Below, one piece after another: positions 1 through 8,725 of a DNA stretch of 43,974 nt. The notes beneath the pieces were generated by a model that was given only the letters and a program-made list of their open reading frames with translations, was not told where the DNA came from and made no database searches. The stretch is taken from contig JBAWXM010000004.1 in assembly GCA_037144075.1 (NCBI GenBank), forward strand, positions 1 to 43,974, in the 5' to 3' direction. The DNA is from CAIPAT01 sp037144075. GTDB lineage: Bacteria; Verrucomicrobiota; Lentisphaeria; Victivallales; Victivallaceae. The position numbers and the translations under genes were made by a program. Numbering within the stretch: the first letter of the stretch is position 1; each line of letters starts with the position of its first letter.

Positions 1-37
1 TGTGAGTTTGGTTTTGAGACGCAAAATCAAACTCACA
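1..37. repeat. Long inverted repeat at window edge
   Basis: The first 37 bases form a hairpin with 16-base arms (TGTGAGTTTGGTTTTG against CAAAATCAAACTCACA), one mismatch and the loop AGACG. It could be a transcription terminator for a gene left of the window or an extragenic palindrome. No T-run follows on the plus strand, and the minus-strand side lies outside the window. Confidence 0.6.
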
Positions 38-46
38 GCAAAATAT

Positions 47-106
47 TCATTCGTGCTCATTCGTGTTCATTCGTGTTCATTCGTGTTCATTCGTGTTCAT
101 TCGTGT
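47..106. repeat. Tandem 10-bp repeat (tcgtgttcat)n
   Basis: About six head-to-tail copies of the 10-mer tcgtgttcat, the first with one change (tcgtgctcat) and the last truncated. It lies downstream of tsaB. There are no unique spacers, so it is not a CRISPR. It looks like a variable-number filler repeat. Confidence 0.85.
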
Positions 107-189
107 AATTAGTGGACAAGCTTTTCCCGGTTTTTAACTTCTATTTTTTTACCAGTCACCAGTCTACTCCCCTCTCAAACCGTTGCCGG

Positions 190-855
190 TCAGGTGAATA
201 CTGCCGGGCGAATATAAACTAAGTCTGTCAGGTCATTATTCCATTCAGTGCATTGCGCAAAAATCAGTTTTTCCGGCGATATATGCTCGATCAGACGGAA
301 CAATCCAAGCATATCCGCGTTCACAACGTTCGCGATGGCCGCATGATCTTTCTCGAGAGCGACCAGACGAGAAAACTTCCGGTCGTCGAAAAAAGCATTG
401 GCGTCATCTGCAGAAAGAACATCATTTTTACCGGCGGGGATAATCTCCCCGTCCTGATTAATCAGCTCGAAAATCAGAATTTCGCTGTTGCGCCCGTCAA
501 AAACTGCGGCAATGCTGTCGCCGGGTTTAGTCTGCAAAACGGATGCCAGCGCAACGGCGGTCGGCACGCAGCGGGTCTTAATATTTGTACTGCCGAAAGT
601 AATGCCGGCGACCAGCGCCGCCGCCAGGCGCATCCCCGTAAAACTGCCCGGGCCGGAGCCGACCGTCCATTCGGTGATATGCTCAAGCTGAATGTTGTGG
701 CTGCTCATCAGTTCAAGCACCCAGGGAGTGAGCGCGGCGGAGTTTCTGCCGGTCATCGGACGAGTGCTGCTGATTACTATATTGTCAGATTCTTTACAGG
801 CGACCGCAAATGCCGCTTCGTTGCCTGAAAGATCAATAGCTGCTGAATATTCCAA
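190..855 (-). CDS. tsaB: tRNA t6A biosynthesis protein TsaB
   Basis: TsaB is the non-catalytic ASKHA-fold partner of TsaD in the complex that makes N6-threonylcarbamoyladenosine at position 37 of ANN-decoding tRNAs in the cytoplasm. The N-terminal AIDLSG strand and the GSGPGSFTGMR motif about 60 residues later are typical of the family, and 221 residues is a normal length. I place the start at a TTG codon at 855 because a strong GGAGG lies about six bases upstream. An ATG at 894 would add 13 residues that do not resemble the family N-terminus. It sits alone, with no tsaD or tsaE beside it. The function is confident; the start is less so. Confidence 0.88.
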   Translation of the reverse strand: MEYSAAIDLSGNEAAFAVACKESDNIVISSTRPMTGRNSAALTPWVLELMSSHNIQLEHITEWTVGSGPGSFTGMRLAAALVAGITFGSTNIKTRCVPTAVALASVLQTKPGDSIAAVFDGRNSEILIFELINQDGEIIPAGKNDVLSADDANAFFDDRKFSRLVALEKDHAAIANVVNADMLGLFRLIEHISPEKLIFAQCTEWNNDLTDLVYIRPAVFT

Positions 856-1509
856 TTTAACCTCCGCACTTATAAAACCATTTTCACCACACACAGAGAA
901 CAGCCATTTTTACCATGAAGATCATGAAGATAATACATTGAGTCAGTGTATTTATGCTGATTTATCGCCTAAATACGCTGACACAGGTTTTTCCTCAGTG
1001 TCCTCTGTGCCCTCTGTGGTTAACCATGTTTTCCTTGGTTCCCAACTTCATGCTCTTCATGGTGAAACGATCTCTATCCTGTCTATCCCTGTTAAAATAC
1101 AAAGATGATTAAAACATCAGGAAATATAATCTTTGAACCGTTGAGTTTCAACCGCCGAGCAAGCTGATTGACGTAATACGCCTCCGGTTAATTCATCCGC
1201 CCCTTGAATCATGCCAGGTACAACGGCCCGCTCTCCGTGAAATGGTAAGACAGAAAAGGCGTTTCCATTGAGTTTAAATAATAAACAATAGCCGTTAAAT
1301 CTATTTTGTGGCTATAAAAAGTAGTTTTAACTACAGTTAAATGATGTAATATATGAATTTTTAAGCACAAAATGTGTAAAAATTAGGGTACGACCACGCT
1401 CAGTTGGTGACCCCGTTAAGTTGGTGTTTTTCGTGGTAAAAAATGGATTTCTCTGTGCCTTTGTGTCTTTGTGGTTAAAGTTCCGGCGCAGCCGGTTAAG
1501 TACATGCCC
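856..1509. other. Noncoding, filler repeats and degenerate coding traces
   Basis: About 650 bases without a convincing gene. It holds low-complexity phrases of the 'cctctgtgccctctgtggtta' and 'ctttgtgtctttgtggtta' kind (about 995-1025 and 1450-1480), which recur as intergenic filler in several environmental phyla. On the minus strand around 1130-1310 a protein-like frame is interrupted by stops (it reads PFLSYHFTESGPLYLA before the first). This may be a decayed gene, but I could not identify it. Confidence 0.4.
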
Positions 1510-3099
1510 TTATTTATTCTTCAGCCGCTGACCCATATTTGACGTCGGGGATATGTTGCTGTTTGAAACATTCGGAATGGAATAATGGCAGGCAATTTCC
1601 CCGTTTTTATGCTGTTCAGTTTCATCTCCGGGCAGCCATGAACGGATGTACTCAACGGTTACTTTGTCAGAGGCGACGGTTACGCGAACACGGCCTGAGT
1701 TCGGCAGAATGTCGCCGGAGCGATAGGCCGCTTTGTTATAAAGAGCGTAATTCGGATCGGCAGTTTCCGCCAAAGTCTGGTAGACGACTCCGTCGAGCTG
1801 CTGCCGTGCAAAGATGTGGTCATGTCCTTGAAAGAAGATAGTCACTCTGTTTTTTGCCATCAACTGGTGTATGGGCAGTTCCCAGCCGGGACGCTTCTGC
1901 TCAAACTCCCGGTCCCCTTTTATGTTATTGCCTCCCCATTCAAACAGCCCGGCGTTCTCGATGCCGCCGCGACCGGTACCAAGCACATGATGAGTAAAAA
2001 CAAATTTATACTTTGACTTACTGGACTCCAGCGTCTGTTTAAGCCATTTGTATTGTTCATTGCCAAGCGTAATCGCCCACATGTCGCGATTTTTCTTTCC
2101 GCCGTTGAATACGTTATCTACCGGTTTGGAAGAGTGCCAGTATGGATCGATGACAATGAACAGAGCATCCCCCCAAGTCCAGGCGTAATAATCCCTGAGC
2201 CGCCCGATAAACTTGACTGTCTGAGAATCACCGGTATAGAACCCGTCAGGTTCTGGTTGCGGGAATAAACGATTGCGTGAATTCTGCGCCCAGACGGCGA
2301 CATTGTCCGGCGTTCCATCCAGATTGCATGCCGCCGCCTGTTCGTGGTTGCCGTTGACCAGGAACAGCGGCGCGGAATGGCCGAGCAGCCCCAGGAATGG
2401 ACGCTGAACAAGGTAGCGCCGGTAAACCGTATCGGCATTGACGGTTCCAAGTGTATCGACGCTGAAATCATCACCGATGGTTATATAGAAATCCGGATGA
2501 TCCGCTGCCGCTCCCCGCAGTGTCCTTGCATAAAGTTCGGAGTTGAACTGATGCGCGCGTTCGGGATGCGAGTCGCCTTGTATTTCGAATATGAATGCAC
2601 TTCCCGGAGATCGCTGTGTATGGAAAGAATGTTCCGTCCCTTCTGCAAAAGTATTCCCACCATGCTTGCGATAACGCAGCCTGTAAAAACACTGCTTATC
2701 CGGCGGGAGTTGATTGAGAACAATATCCACTGGCTTGCCGGCTGTAAATTCGACTGTTTCCGTTTTGCGAATATAATTAGCGGAGGCGATGCCATACTCG
2801 CAGAATCCGTCACTATTTTCCTCAGATAAAACGTTTAGCACCACAGATGTGTCTGTCGGGCATCCAAGAACCAATGACAGTTTTTTGTTTGCGGCGACAT
2901 CCGGCGGAAGCGTCATTTCACCGGTATTGCCTCCTGCCCGCTTTTGTTTTCCGATTAGATTTGCAGATCGTTGACTCTGCTGCTGCTTGTCTGTTTCCTC
3001 CCCGGCGGATGCCAGATTTATCTCAAGCAGTACGAATAAAGATATGACGCCCCGCATTAATTTATTGGTCTGCCGAATTTGGAATGATAAATATAGCAT
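1510..3099 (-). CDS. Secreted metallophosphoesterase, purple acid phosphatase-like
   Basis: A predicted exported calcineurin-type phosphoesterase. After a hydrophobic signal segment and a low-complexity stretch comes a fibronectin-like domain (roughly residues 75-165), as in purple acid phosphatases. The two-metal core follows: QGDSH, IGDD, NGNHE, THHVLG and GHDH. The likely substrate is a phosphomonoester in the periplasm or outside, though the family is broad. It is a paralogue of the upstream gene (3110-4585), ten bases away, so the pair arose by tandem duplication and is probably cotranscribed. The start is uncertain. The ATG at 3099 is closest to the upstream stop, while an ATG at 3057 gives a more compact signal peptide; neither has a clear ribosome-binding site. 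Confidence 0.8.
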   Translation of the reverse strand: MLYLSFQIRQTNKLMRGVISLFVLLEINLASAGEETDKQQQSQRSANLIGKQKRAGGNTGEMTLPPDVAANKKLSLVLGCPTDTSVVLNVLSEENSDGFCEYGIASANYIRKTETVEFTAGKPVDIVLNQLPPDKQCFYRLRYRKHGGNTFAEGTEHSFHTQRSPGSAFIFEIQGDSHPERAHQFNSELYARTLRGAAADHPDFYITIGDDFSVDTLGTVNADTVYRRYLVQRPFLGLLGHSAPLFLVNGNHEQAAACNLDGTPDNVAVWAQNSRNRLFPQPEPDGFYTGDSQTVKFIGRLRDYYAWTWGDALFIVIDPYWHSSKPVDNVFNGGKKNRDMWAITLGNEQYKWLKQTLESSKSKYKFVFTHHVLGTGRGGIENAGLFEWGGNNIKGDREFEQKRPGWELPIHQLMAKNRVTIFFQGHDHIFARQQLDGVVYQTLAETADPNYALYNKAAYRSGDILPNSGRVRVTVASDKVTVEYIRSWLPGDETEQHKNGEIACHYSIPNVSNSNISPTSNMGQRLKNK

Positions 3100-3109
3100 A
3101 AATGCATTT

Positions 3110-4585
3110 TTATTGTTTGTTGAGTTGCTGGTTGCCGGTAATATCTTTCTGCTTTACGGTTTGATCTTTAATACTGCCCGGCTCGTTGATGGTGTAGGAG
3201 TGCGATATCTGACTGTCATTCTCGTCCTTCCGGTCATTTATATGAATATATTCTGCGATAATTTTATCAGAGGAGACTTTCACGCGCATGTAGCCGGAAC
3301 CTTCGAGAATAACGCCGTTGCGATAGCCGTATTCGGCGGCACTGCGATGGTCACGTCCATTATTATGGGTTCCGGGTTGCGGAACTTCCTGATAAACGAT
3401 ACCGTCGAGATCCTGCTTTGCATAGAGATGATCATGACCGTGGAAGACAATTGATACATGGTTCTGTACCAGTAACTGGTGAACCGGCGCCGTCCAGCCG
3501 GAACGGTTTGCCGTGAATCCGTCACTGCCGTCAGCATTCCTGCCGCCCCATTCAAAGAACGGCGCGGCTTCCGCTCCGCCCCGGCCCTGATCATCCGCTC
3601 CGCCGGTCAGATGATGAATAAAAACGAATTTAAATTTTGATTTACTCGTCTCCAGTGTGCGCCTGAGCCATTGATACTGTTCTTCTCCAAGCGTTCGTTT
3701 CCAGTTGTCGCCTCTGCCGCGACGCTTCTGCATAAACCAGAACGGATCCAGCACGACAAACAGTGCGTCACCCCATTCCCAGGCATAGTAATCCTGCAGC
3801 AATCCGGCTTCCGGATGTTTTGTCATATTGCCCGTGTAGAAGCTGTCTGGAACGGGATTCGGAAAATAAAGTTTCCGCATCGCATTTGACCATACCGCCA
3901 GACTATCCTCTTCGCCGCCTCTGCCGCGCGGGCTTTCGCCGTCGTGATTGCCGAGTGCAAGGAACAGCGGGGCTGACTGGCAGAGCTGACTGAAATAGTA
4001 ACGCTGGGCGAGATACTGCTTTGCGGCCGCTGCGCGGTTTTCGTGTTTTCCGGTCATAAAAGTGTCGCCGAGATCAATATGGAAATCCGGACTGTCTGTC
4101 TGCGCACGGGCGAGGGTGCGCTGATAGAGGGCGGCATTGGTGCGCTCGTCCAGATGTGAATCCGCCGTGACGGTGAAAGTGAAGTGGCTGTTCGGCGGGC
4201 GGACAGTATGGAATGTGAATTCTCCGCTATTCATCGTTGTCAAATTCAACCGGTAAAAGTACCGGGTGTCCGGTTGCAGCGCAGTCAGTACAATCTCCGC
4301 AGGCTCTCCTTTCCTGAATAACTGCGCCGGAGTTCTAAATTCGAGCTTCCCCGATTGCGTCCCGTAAGCGATGAATCCCTCTGCATCCTCATAGCACAGG
4401 ACACTCACTGTAACCGAGATTGGAGTCGGGCGGTTCAATATCAGGTCAAACGGATGCGCTGGAACGTCGCAGCATTTTGACACCTGAACAGGTTGCCTTG
4501 AACCTCCTTTGCGGACAGCTTTTTCATCTGCGGTATGAGCTGTAAGCCCGATACATATCAAAATCAAAACACCCCAGCGCATCAT
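3110..4585 (-). CDS. Secreted metallophosphoesterase, purple acid phosphatase-like
   Basis: Paralogue of the 1510-3099 product with the same architecture: a signal peptide (MRWGVLILICIGLTAHTA), a fibronectin-like domain, then the metallophosphatase core with TADSH, LGDT, GNHD, IHHLTG and GHDH. All metal-binding positions are present, so it should be active. Its start overlaps the stop of the upstream PEBP gene as ATGA, indicating translational coupling. The two phosphoesterases and the PEBP protein form one export-oriented transcription unit. The substrate cannot be read from sequence. Confidence 0.82.
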   Translation of the reverse strand: MMRWGVLILICIGLTAHTADEKAVRKGGSRQPVQVSKCCDVPAHPFDLILNRPTPISVTVSVLCYEDAEGFIAYGTQSGKLEFRTPAQLFRKGEPAEIVLTALQPDTRYFYRLNLTTMNSGEFTFHTVRPPNSHFTFTVTADSHLDERTNAALYQRTLARAQTDSPDFHIDLGDTFMTGKHENRAAAAKQYLAQRYYFSQLCQSAPLFLALGNHDGESPRGRGGEEDSLAVWSNAMRKLYFPNPVPDSFYTGNMTKHPEAGLLQDYYAWEWGDALFVVLDPFWFMQKRRGRGDNWKRTLGEEQYQWLRRTLETSKSKFKFVFIHHLTGGADDQGRGGAEAAPFFEWGGRNADGSDGFTANRSGWTAPVHQLLVQNHVSIVFHGHDHLYAKQDLDGIVYQEVPQPGTHNNGRDHRSAAEYGYRNGVILEGSGYMRVKVSSDKIIAEYIHINDRKDENDSQISHSYTINEPGSIKDQTVKQKDITGNQQLNKQ

Positions 4586-5196
4586 GACTTTTCCTTTTGC
4601 TTATTTTCACTCTGCGCCTTATCGCGGTTGTCGTCCGGGCCTTTGTCTTTTGTTCCGGCCGGGCGCGAATAAACCACGCGTAGTTCCGCGGATGCAAGGA
4701 TACGGCCTTTCATCGCAGACAGCAAAACATCGCGGCTGACTTGCTCCGGTGGTTCCACGAGTTGCAGCGTCGAAGATAAGGCGTATACGGTATAAATATA
4801 CATTTTAGGTCCGGGGCCTTTGGAATGCGGCGGCGCATACTCTGTGCGTTTGTTGATACTGTTATTGCCAGAAGTTCCGACGCCTTGTACATTCCTCGGC
4901 AGACTTTGAACATTCGCAGGGATGTTGTACAGCGTCCAGTACCACTTGTTTTTCCCCTGCGGATCAATATGGTGCATAATGAGCACATAGCTTTCGGTTT
5001 CAGCCGGGGCGCGGCTCCAGGCGAGCGGCAGTGTGGCGCCGCCGCCGTCACCGGTGAATTCAACCGGAAGCGTTCCTCCATCCGTCACCTCGGAGCTACG
5101 TAGCATAAATTCAGTTTTCTGCGACCATGTATTTAATGAAAATATGGAGACTGACAGCATCATAAAGACGGAGAATATTTTAGTTTTCCGGTTCAT
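4582..5196 (-). CDS. Secreted YbhB/YbcL-family PEBP protein
   Basis: Phosphatidylethanolamine-binding/Raf-kinase-inhibitor-like protein of the bacterial YbhB/YbcL group. It has a Sec signal peptide (about residues 1-25) and the family pattern: FTGDGGG..LPLAW, YVLIMHHIDP.......W.LYNIP near residues 45-95, and a GPGPKMYIYTVYAL strand before a lysine-rich charged tail. The molecular role of these proteins is poorly defined; ligand binding in the periplasm is likely. An AAGGAT ribosome-binding site precedes the ATG. It is the first gene of a three-gene unit with the two metallophosphoesterases and overlaps the next gene by four bases. Confidence 0.83.
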   Translation of the reverse strand: MNRKTKIFSVFMMLSVSIFSLNTWSQKTEFMLRSSEVTDGGTLPVEFTGDGGGATLPLAWSRAPAETESYVLIMHHIDPQGKNKWYWTLYNIPANVQSLPRNVQGVGTSGNNSINKRTEYAPPHSKGPGPKMYIYTVYALSSTLQLVEPPEQVSRDVLLSAMKGRILASAELRVVYSRPAGTKDKGPDDNRDKAQSENKQKEKS

Positions 5197-5316
5197 CTGG
5201 TTATCCTTTCCATTTTATATCTTCACTGCCGCAGTAAACGATTAACATTCATTTTTTATTGCAGCCGGGCTCTTTTTTCAATATAAGACCAGCGAAAACA
5301 GATTCCCGGCCGGCAT

Positions 5317-6966
5317 TCATTTCTTGCCGTCATTTGCATCTTTGGGCGGAAAGAAGAAACTGTCGGTATCGGGCAGCTTTACTTCTTCACGAACCGGAGA
5401 TGAATAGATATAGGCCGGAGCGCTGGTGTATCCATCGAGATTGCGTAGCTTAATAAACATTTGACGCTGCGCTGCGGTCAATGTCCGGTTTACTTTAGCA
5501 AAGGCAGCGGCATAATAATAAGACATTTCACCATCCAGTTCGCCGTAACGGCGCCCCAGCGCAATGATTTTTTCCTTGTCTGCGCTTCCGCCGTTAATAA
5601 ACTTGCGCAATTCCGTGGAGATGGCACGCCGGACTGCGATGATTTCCTGCAAATCTTTACGCTGCGTATCCGGAATGGCGGTAATGTTATTGCGCTGTTC
5701 CCTGGTAAGATTGTTGATAAATTCCTTGCCGCTGTCGCCGGTAACGGATGTGCTGATGTCATAATCGCGTTTACCCATCGCGGGCATATCTTTCATATAG
5801 AACCCGCCGAAATATGTTCCGTGCCGCTCCGGACAAAAGTATATATCCGCATTGACCGACCCGGCATACCAGCTGAAGAACTCGCTGGCGTAGGTCATGT
5901 ACGCCACATTGACCAGCTTTTCTGTACCTCTTGGCAGCTTGTATTTGTCAACGTCAACGTCAGGCCAGGTGTTGAAGTCGCCGAATTTCATTTTGGCGAG
6001 GTATTCTTTCTGTGTCGGCGTGAATGACGAGGCTATTTGTCCGAATATCCTGGCGCGTGTGTAACTCAATTCTGCATCGAAGGCAAAGATGTCGCCAACA
6101 TATTGCACCACCGCCTCTTTATTCAGCCCTTTGCTTCCGGACGGAATTTCAGCATTGAGTTCACGGCAGAATGCTTTAATAAGCGGAAAGCGTTTTTCGG
6201 CAAGCACTCGCAATTGTTCCGCTTCCTGTCGGGCTGCCTGTTCAAAAATAACGCGCTGTTTGTCATTCAGGATATGCAGTACGTTTCCGGCAACGCGATT
6301 AAGGAATATTGGATTATGTCCTTTTTGCGCGGCATCAATGTCGCGCATATATTGAAAGCCGAAAAAGTCGCAGACTTTACCGGGCGGAATGAACGTGGAT
6401 GCGCCAAAGTCGCCGGTGATAAATGCCAGGCCGCTGAATGCGATGGTGTGAAGCTGCGCCTGATCGGATATTGCCTGCTCAATGCAATACTTCTGCGCCG
6501 CTCTGTTTTTGTCTCCGCCGCGGTCTTTCTGTTTTACGTTTGCCTGTACCGGCTCTTTTTTATTGTCCACTGGCGCTTTACTGTTTTCAATATCACTCTT
6601 ATTCTCATCTGATGGCTGTTTTTCCCCCATATTTTTATCCGGCGGAGGATCTAAATCACGCAATTTATCTAAATCAAATCCGGCTTCCTCCATAATTTGT
6701 TTCAAAGCAGGGCCGTCTCTCAATCCGGCATCCCGGAATGCTTCGTGAATGGCTCTGGCATCGGCAGCTGTCATAGTTGATGCTTTGTATTTCGCCAGAA
6801 CGTCCGCGACTTTCGCTTTCTGTTCAGATGTTAAAGTCTGTGACTCTCCCCGGCGTCCTTCCTGGCGCATCTCCCCGCCGTCGCGTGGCGGGGGAGCGTC
6901 CTCGCTCCGGGCCATCAGATTAGCGGCTGTAAGTGACATTGCGAAAATCAGAATCAATGTTTTCAT
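5317..6966 (-). CDS. Secreted LTxxQ-motif protein of unknown function
   Basis: A 549-residue exported protein (signal peptide MKTLILIFAMSLTAANLMA) that I cannot assign to a named family. Four segments follow the Spy/CpxP-type LTxxQ pattern: LTSEQKAKV near residue 41, FTPTQKEYL in the middle, LTREQRNNI and LTAAQRQMF near the C-terminus. A charged, proline-rich linker (about residues 95-150) separates the first from a larger helical region. An AAGGAT ribosome-binding site precedes the ATG. It lies 162 bases downstream of the sigma/anti-sigma/Spy-like trio and may belong to its regulon. A periplasmic chaperone, metal-binding or stress role is only a guess. Confidence 0.55.
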   Translation of the reverse strand: MKTLILIFAMSLTAANLMARSEDAPPPRDGGEMRQEGRRGESQTLTSEQKAKVADVLAKYKASTMTAADARAIHEAFRDAGLRDGPALKQIMEEAGFDLDKLRDLDPPPDKNMGEKQPSDENKSDIENSKAPVDNKKEPVQANVKQKDRGGDKNRAAQKYCIEQAISDQAQLHTIAFSGLAFITGDFGASTFIPPGKVCDFFGFQYMRDIDAAQKGHNPIFLNRVAGNVLHILNDKQRVIFEQAARQEAEQLRVLAEKRFPLIKAFCRELNAEIPSGSKGLNKEAVVQYVGDIFAFDAELSYTRARIFGQIASSFTPTQKEYLAKMKFGDFNTWPDVDVDKYKLPRGTEKLVNVAYMTYASEFFSWYAGSVNADIYFCPERHGTYFGGFYMKDMPAMGKRDYDISTSVTGDSGKEFINNLTREQRNNITAIPDTQRKDLQEIIAVRRAISTELRKFINGGSADKEKIIALGRRYGELDGEMSYYYAAAFAKVNRTLTAAQRQMFIKLRNLDGYTSAPAYIYSSPVREEVKLPDTDSFFFPPKDANDGKK

Positions 6967-7128
6967 TTTTAGATCCTTTTATGAGTTCTACTTTTGGTTT
7001 TCTAACACAAGCTTCAGGCCGTTAGCTTCTATTCATCAACATAAGACGCTGGATTGAATGAAAAGTTACAAGCGGAGCTGTCTTTTTCGTGTAAAAAAGA
7101 ATATGGCTTAAATATCAGTGATGTTAAT

Positions 7129-7566
7129 TTACAATGCTGGCTGCTGCCGTTGCGGCGGCCGTTGCGGATTGCATATCCCCCTTGAAATTTTGTCAAGACG
7201 GGCGGTCTGTTCCTCGGAAAGCAAGGCTGCAAGTTTTCTTTTAAAAACCTCGAACATGGCTATTAATTTCTCGCGGTTGGCATCATGGAATACGCCTAGT
7301 TCGTTCGCGAAAATCTTAACTTCATGCTCAATTTGTATTTTTTGCGCGGGGCTCAAAGCCAGTTCATCGTCCAGTCGCTCCATAATCTTCTTCCGGACGC
7401 TATCCGGAGGAAGCGGGCCTCCGCCGGCTTTATCTTTTTCATTTATTTCAAAAGGGCGCGGCGGCGGAAAAAACTTTGGAAACAAAAAAATTCCTCCCGA
7501 TGCTCCCAGGATGATTCCAGCTAGCAGCGACAGCAGGAAGCCGATAATAATTCCTCTTTTTTTCAT
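7129..7566 (-). CDS. Membrane-anchored Spy/CnrX-like periplasmic sensor
   Basis: A 145-residue protein with one N-terminal membrane segment (about residues 5-30) and a helical periplasmic domain of the Spy/CpxP/CnrX fold. LALSPAQKIQIEHEV and LLSEEQTARLDKI are the paired helix-start motifs of that group. It overlaps the anti-sigma-like gene by ATGA and is the third gene of sigma, membrane protein, sensor, the same set of parts as the CnrYXH metal-response system. By analogy it would sense metal or envelope stress and control release of the sigma factor. CnrX's histidine ligands are not obvious here, so metal sensing is unproven. Confidence 0.6.
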   Translation of the reverse strand: MKKRGIIIGFLLSLLAGIILGASGGIFLFPKFFPPPRPFEINEKDKAGGGPLPPDSVRKKIMERLDDELALSPAQKIQIEHEVKIFANELGVFHDANREKLIAMFEVFKRKLAALLSEEQTARLDKISRGICNPQRPPQRQQPAL

Positions 7567-7940
7567 TTTATGTCATTCCCCCCGGCTTTGCCTGTTTTAT
7601 CAAATAAACTTATATCGTAAACGTTTGCACTTTGATCAACAAATTCCCATAACGATGATTTGCTTCCGCGATCTGTCTTATACAAAGAGTTGATTCCGGC
7701 AAAGTAGAAGACAGCTGAAATTGCAAACGCTAAACCAAGCATTGCCCAGCCGAGACGGAATGCAAAAGCATTCAACGGAACGTCATCACTCCGGTACAGC
7801 GCCGTTCTGGTGGCGGCATATCCGATTTCGTTCATTACGCGGGCTTCCCATCCGGCGCTGAAAACAGGGTCAGCGCACTTTGCCGACTCAAGACGGTAGG
7901 CTTTGAAAACCTCTTCGATGTTTCGCTTTGTTTTGTTCAT
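7563..7940 (-). CDS. Probable anti-sigma factor, single-pass membrane protein
   Basis: A 125-residue protein with a charged cytoplasmic N-terminus, one membrane helix (around residues 60-85) and a short periplasmic tail. This is the usual layout of anti-sigma factors encoded directly after an ECF sigma gene. The sequence is not closely similar to a named family, so the call rests on position and topology. I prefer the ATG at 7940, which has a GGGGATGG sequence at suitable distance; an in-frame ATG at 7949 is also possible. Both starts lie at the end of the sigma gene, so translation is coupled. The gene overlaps the downstream sensor gene by four bases. Confidence 0.55.
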   Translation of the reverse strand: MNKTKRNIEEVFKAYRLESAKCADPVFSAGWEARVMNEIGYAATRTALYRSDDVPLNAFAFRLGWAMLGLAFAISAVFYFAGINSLYKTDRGSKSSLWEFVDQSANVYDISLFDKTGKAGGNDIK

Positions 7941-8596
7941 TTTGACCATCCCCGGATTAATTCGTCAATCGTCTTTCTTAGTTTCATTCGTGCGCGCATC
8001 GCCTTGACCTTTGTCTTCACCAGACTCCATCCCAATGTCGCGGCGGCGTCTTTGAGCGGCATCGCCTCGTAGTAGTGTGATTCCAGGAGCCATCTTTCTT
8101 CGGCGTCAAGCCGCAGCATCGCCTGCTCAAGAGCCAGTTGCGTCTCTTCCTGTTTTGCAGCCTCGGCCAGATCGCTGTCGCTGGAGGCTGCGGAAACTTT
8201 ATCCAGCCATGCTTGATAATTTAACTCCTGGCCCGCATGTACAACTATCGCGGGTTCTCGCAGTTTCAGTCTCCAGTAATCGTGGCAGCAGTGAACTGCC
8301 AGCTTTGACAACCAGTTTTCAAAAGGCGCTTTTCCGCTGAACGAAATCAGTGTTCTGAATGCCTGGACAAACACCTGATGTGTGATATCTTCAACATCTT
8401 CCGGTCTTACCCTGGCGGCAACAATGCGTCCGATTTTCGCCATGTGCCTATGAACAAGTAATTCGAAAACATCCACAGATCCATCCAGAACGCGTCTAAT
8501 AGCCGCACTGTCGTCGACGTTGCTGTCTGCCCTCTCTGCCGCGTCAGTTAACTTTCGGCACGGTTGGACGTTTATGAATTCTGTCATATCCATCAT
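7937..8596 (-). CDS. ECF-type RNA polymerase sigma factor
   Basis: A sigma-70 family extracytoplasmic-function sigma factor of 219 residues. Region 2 runs through VFELLVHRHM...PEDVEDITHQVFVQAFRTL and the W-containing LSKLAVHCCHDYWR segment. Region 4, the helix-turn-helix that reads the -35 box, is LPLKDAAATLG-like (residues about 170-200) ending in VKAMRARMKLRK. It heads a unit with the anti-sigma-like and Spy/CnrX-like genes, and it probably directs transcription of that unit. The start at 8596 is the first of three closely spaced ATG codons and none has a strong ribosome-binding site. Confidence 0.85.
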   Translation of the reverse strand: MMDMTEFINVQPCRKLTDAAERADSNVDDSAAIRRVLDGSVDVFELLVHRHMAKIGRIVAARVRPEDVEDITHQVFVQAFRTLISFSGKAPFENWLSKLAVHCCHDYWRLKLREPAIVVHAGQELNYQAWLDKVSAASSDSDLAEAAKQEETQLALEQAMLRLDAEERWLLESHYYEAMPLKDAAATLGWSLVKTKVKAMRARMKLRKTIDELIRGWSK

Positions 8597-8725
8597 TTCC
8601 CGGGATGCTTTTGTTTTAATATAGACGTTGTTTATTATGAAAGGTTACATGTTTTTGTTTATTTTATCGGCATTTTTTTATTTTAAATCGCAGGTTGAGT
8701 CTTTTGGCTTGGAGATAACCGGTGG

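Noticed and set aside
47..106. CRISPR array
   Set aside because: The 10-base units are directly adjacent with no unique spacers, and no cas gene is in the window.
692..1108. Plus-strand frame antisense to tsaB and into filler DNA
   Set aside because: It has no ribosome-binding site or family features and runs through low-complexity repeat sequence; it is a chance frame.
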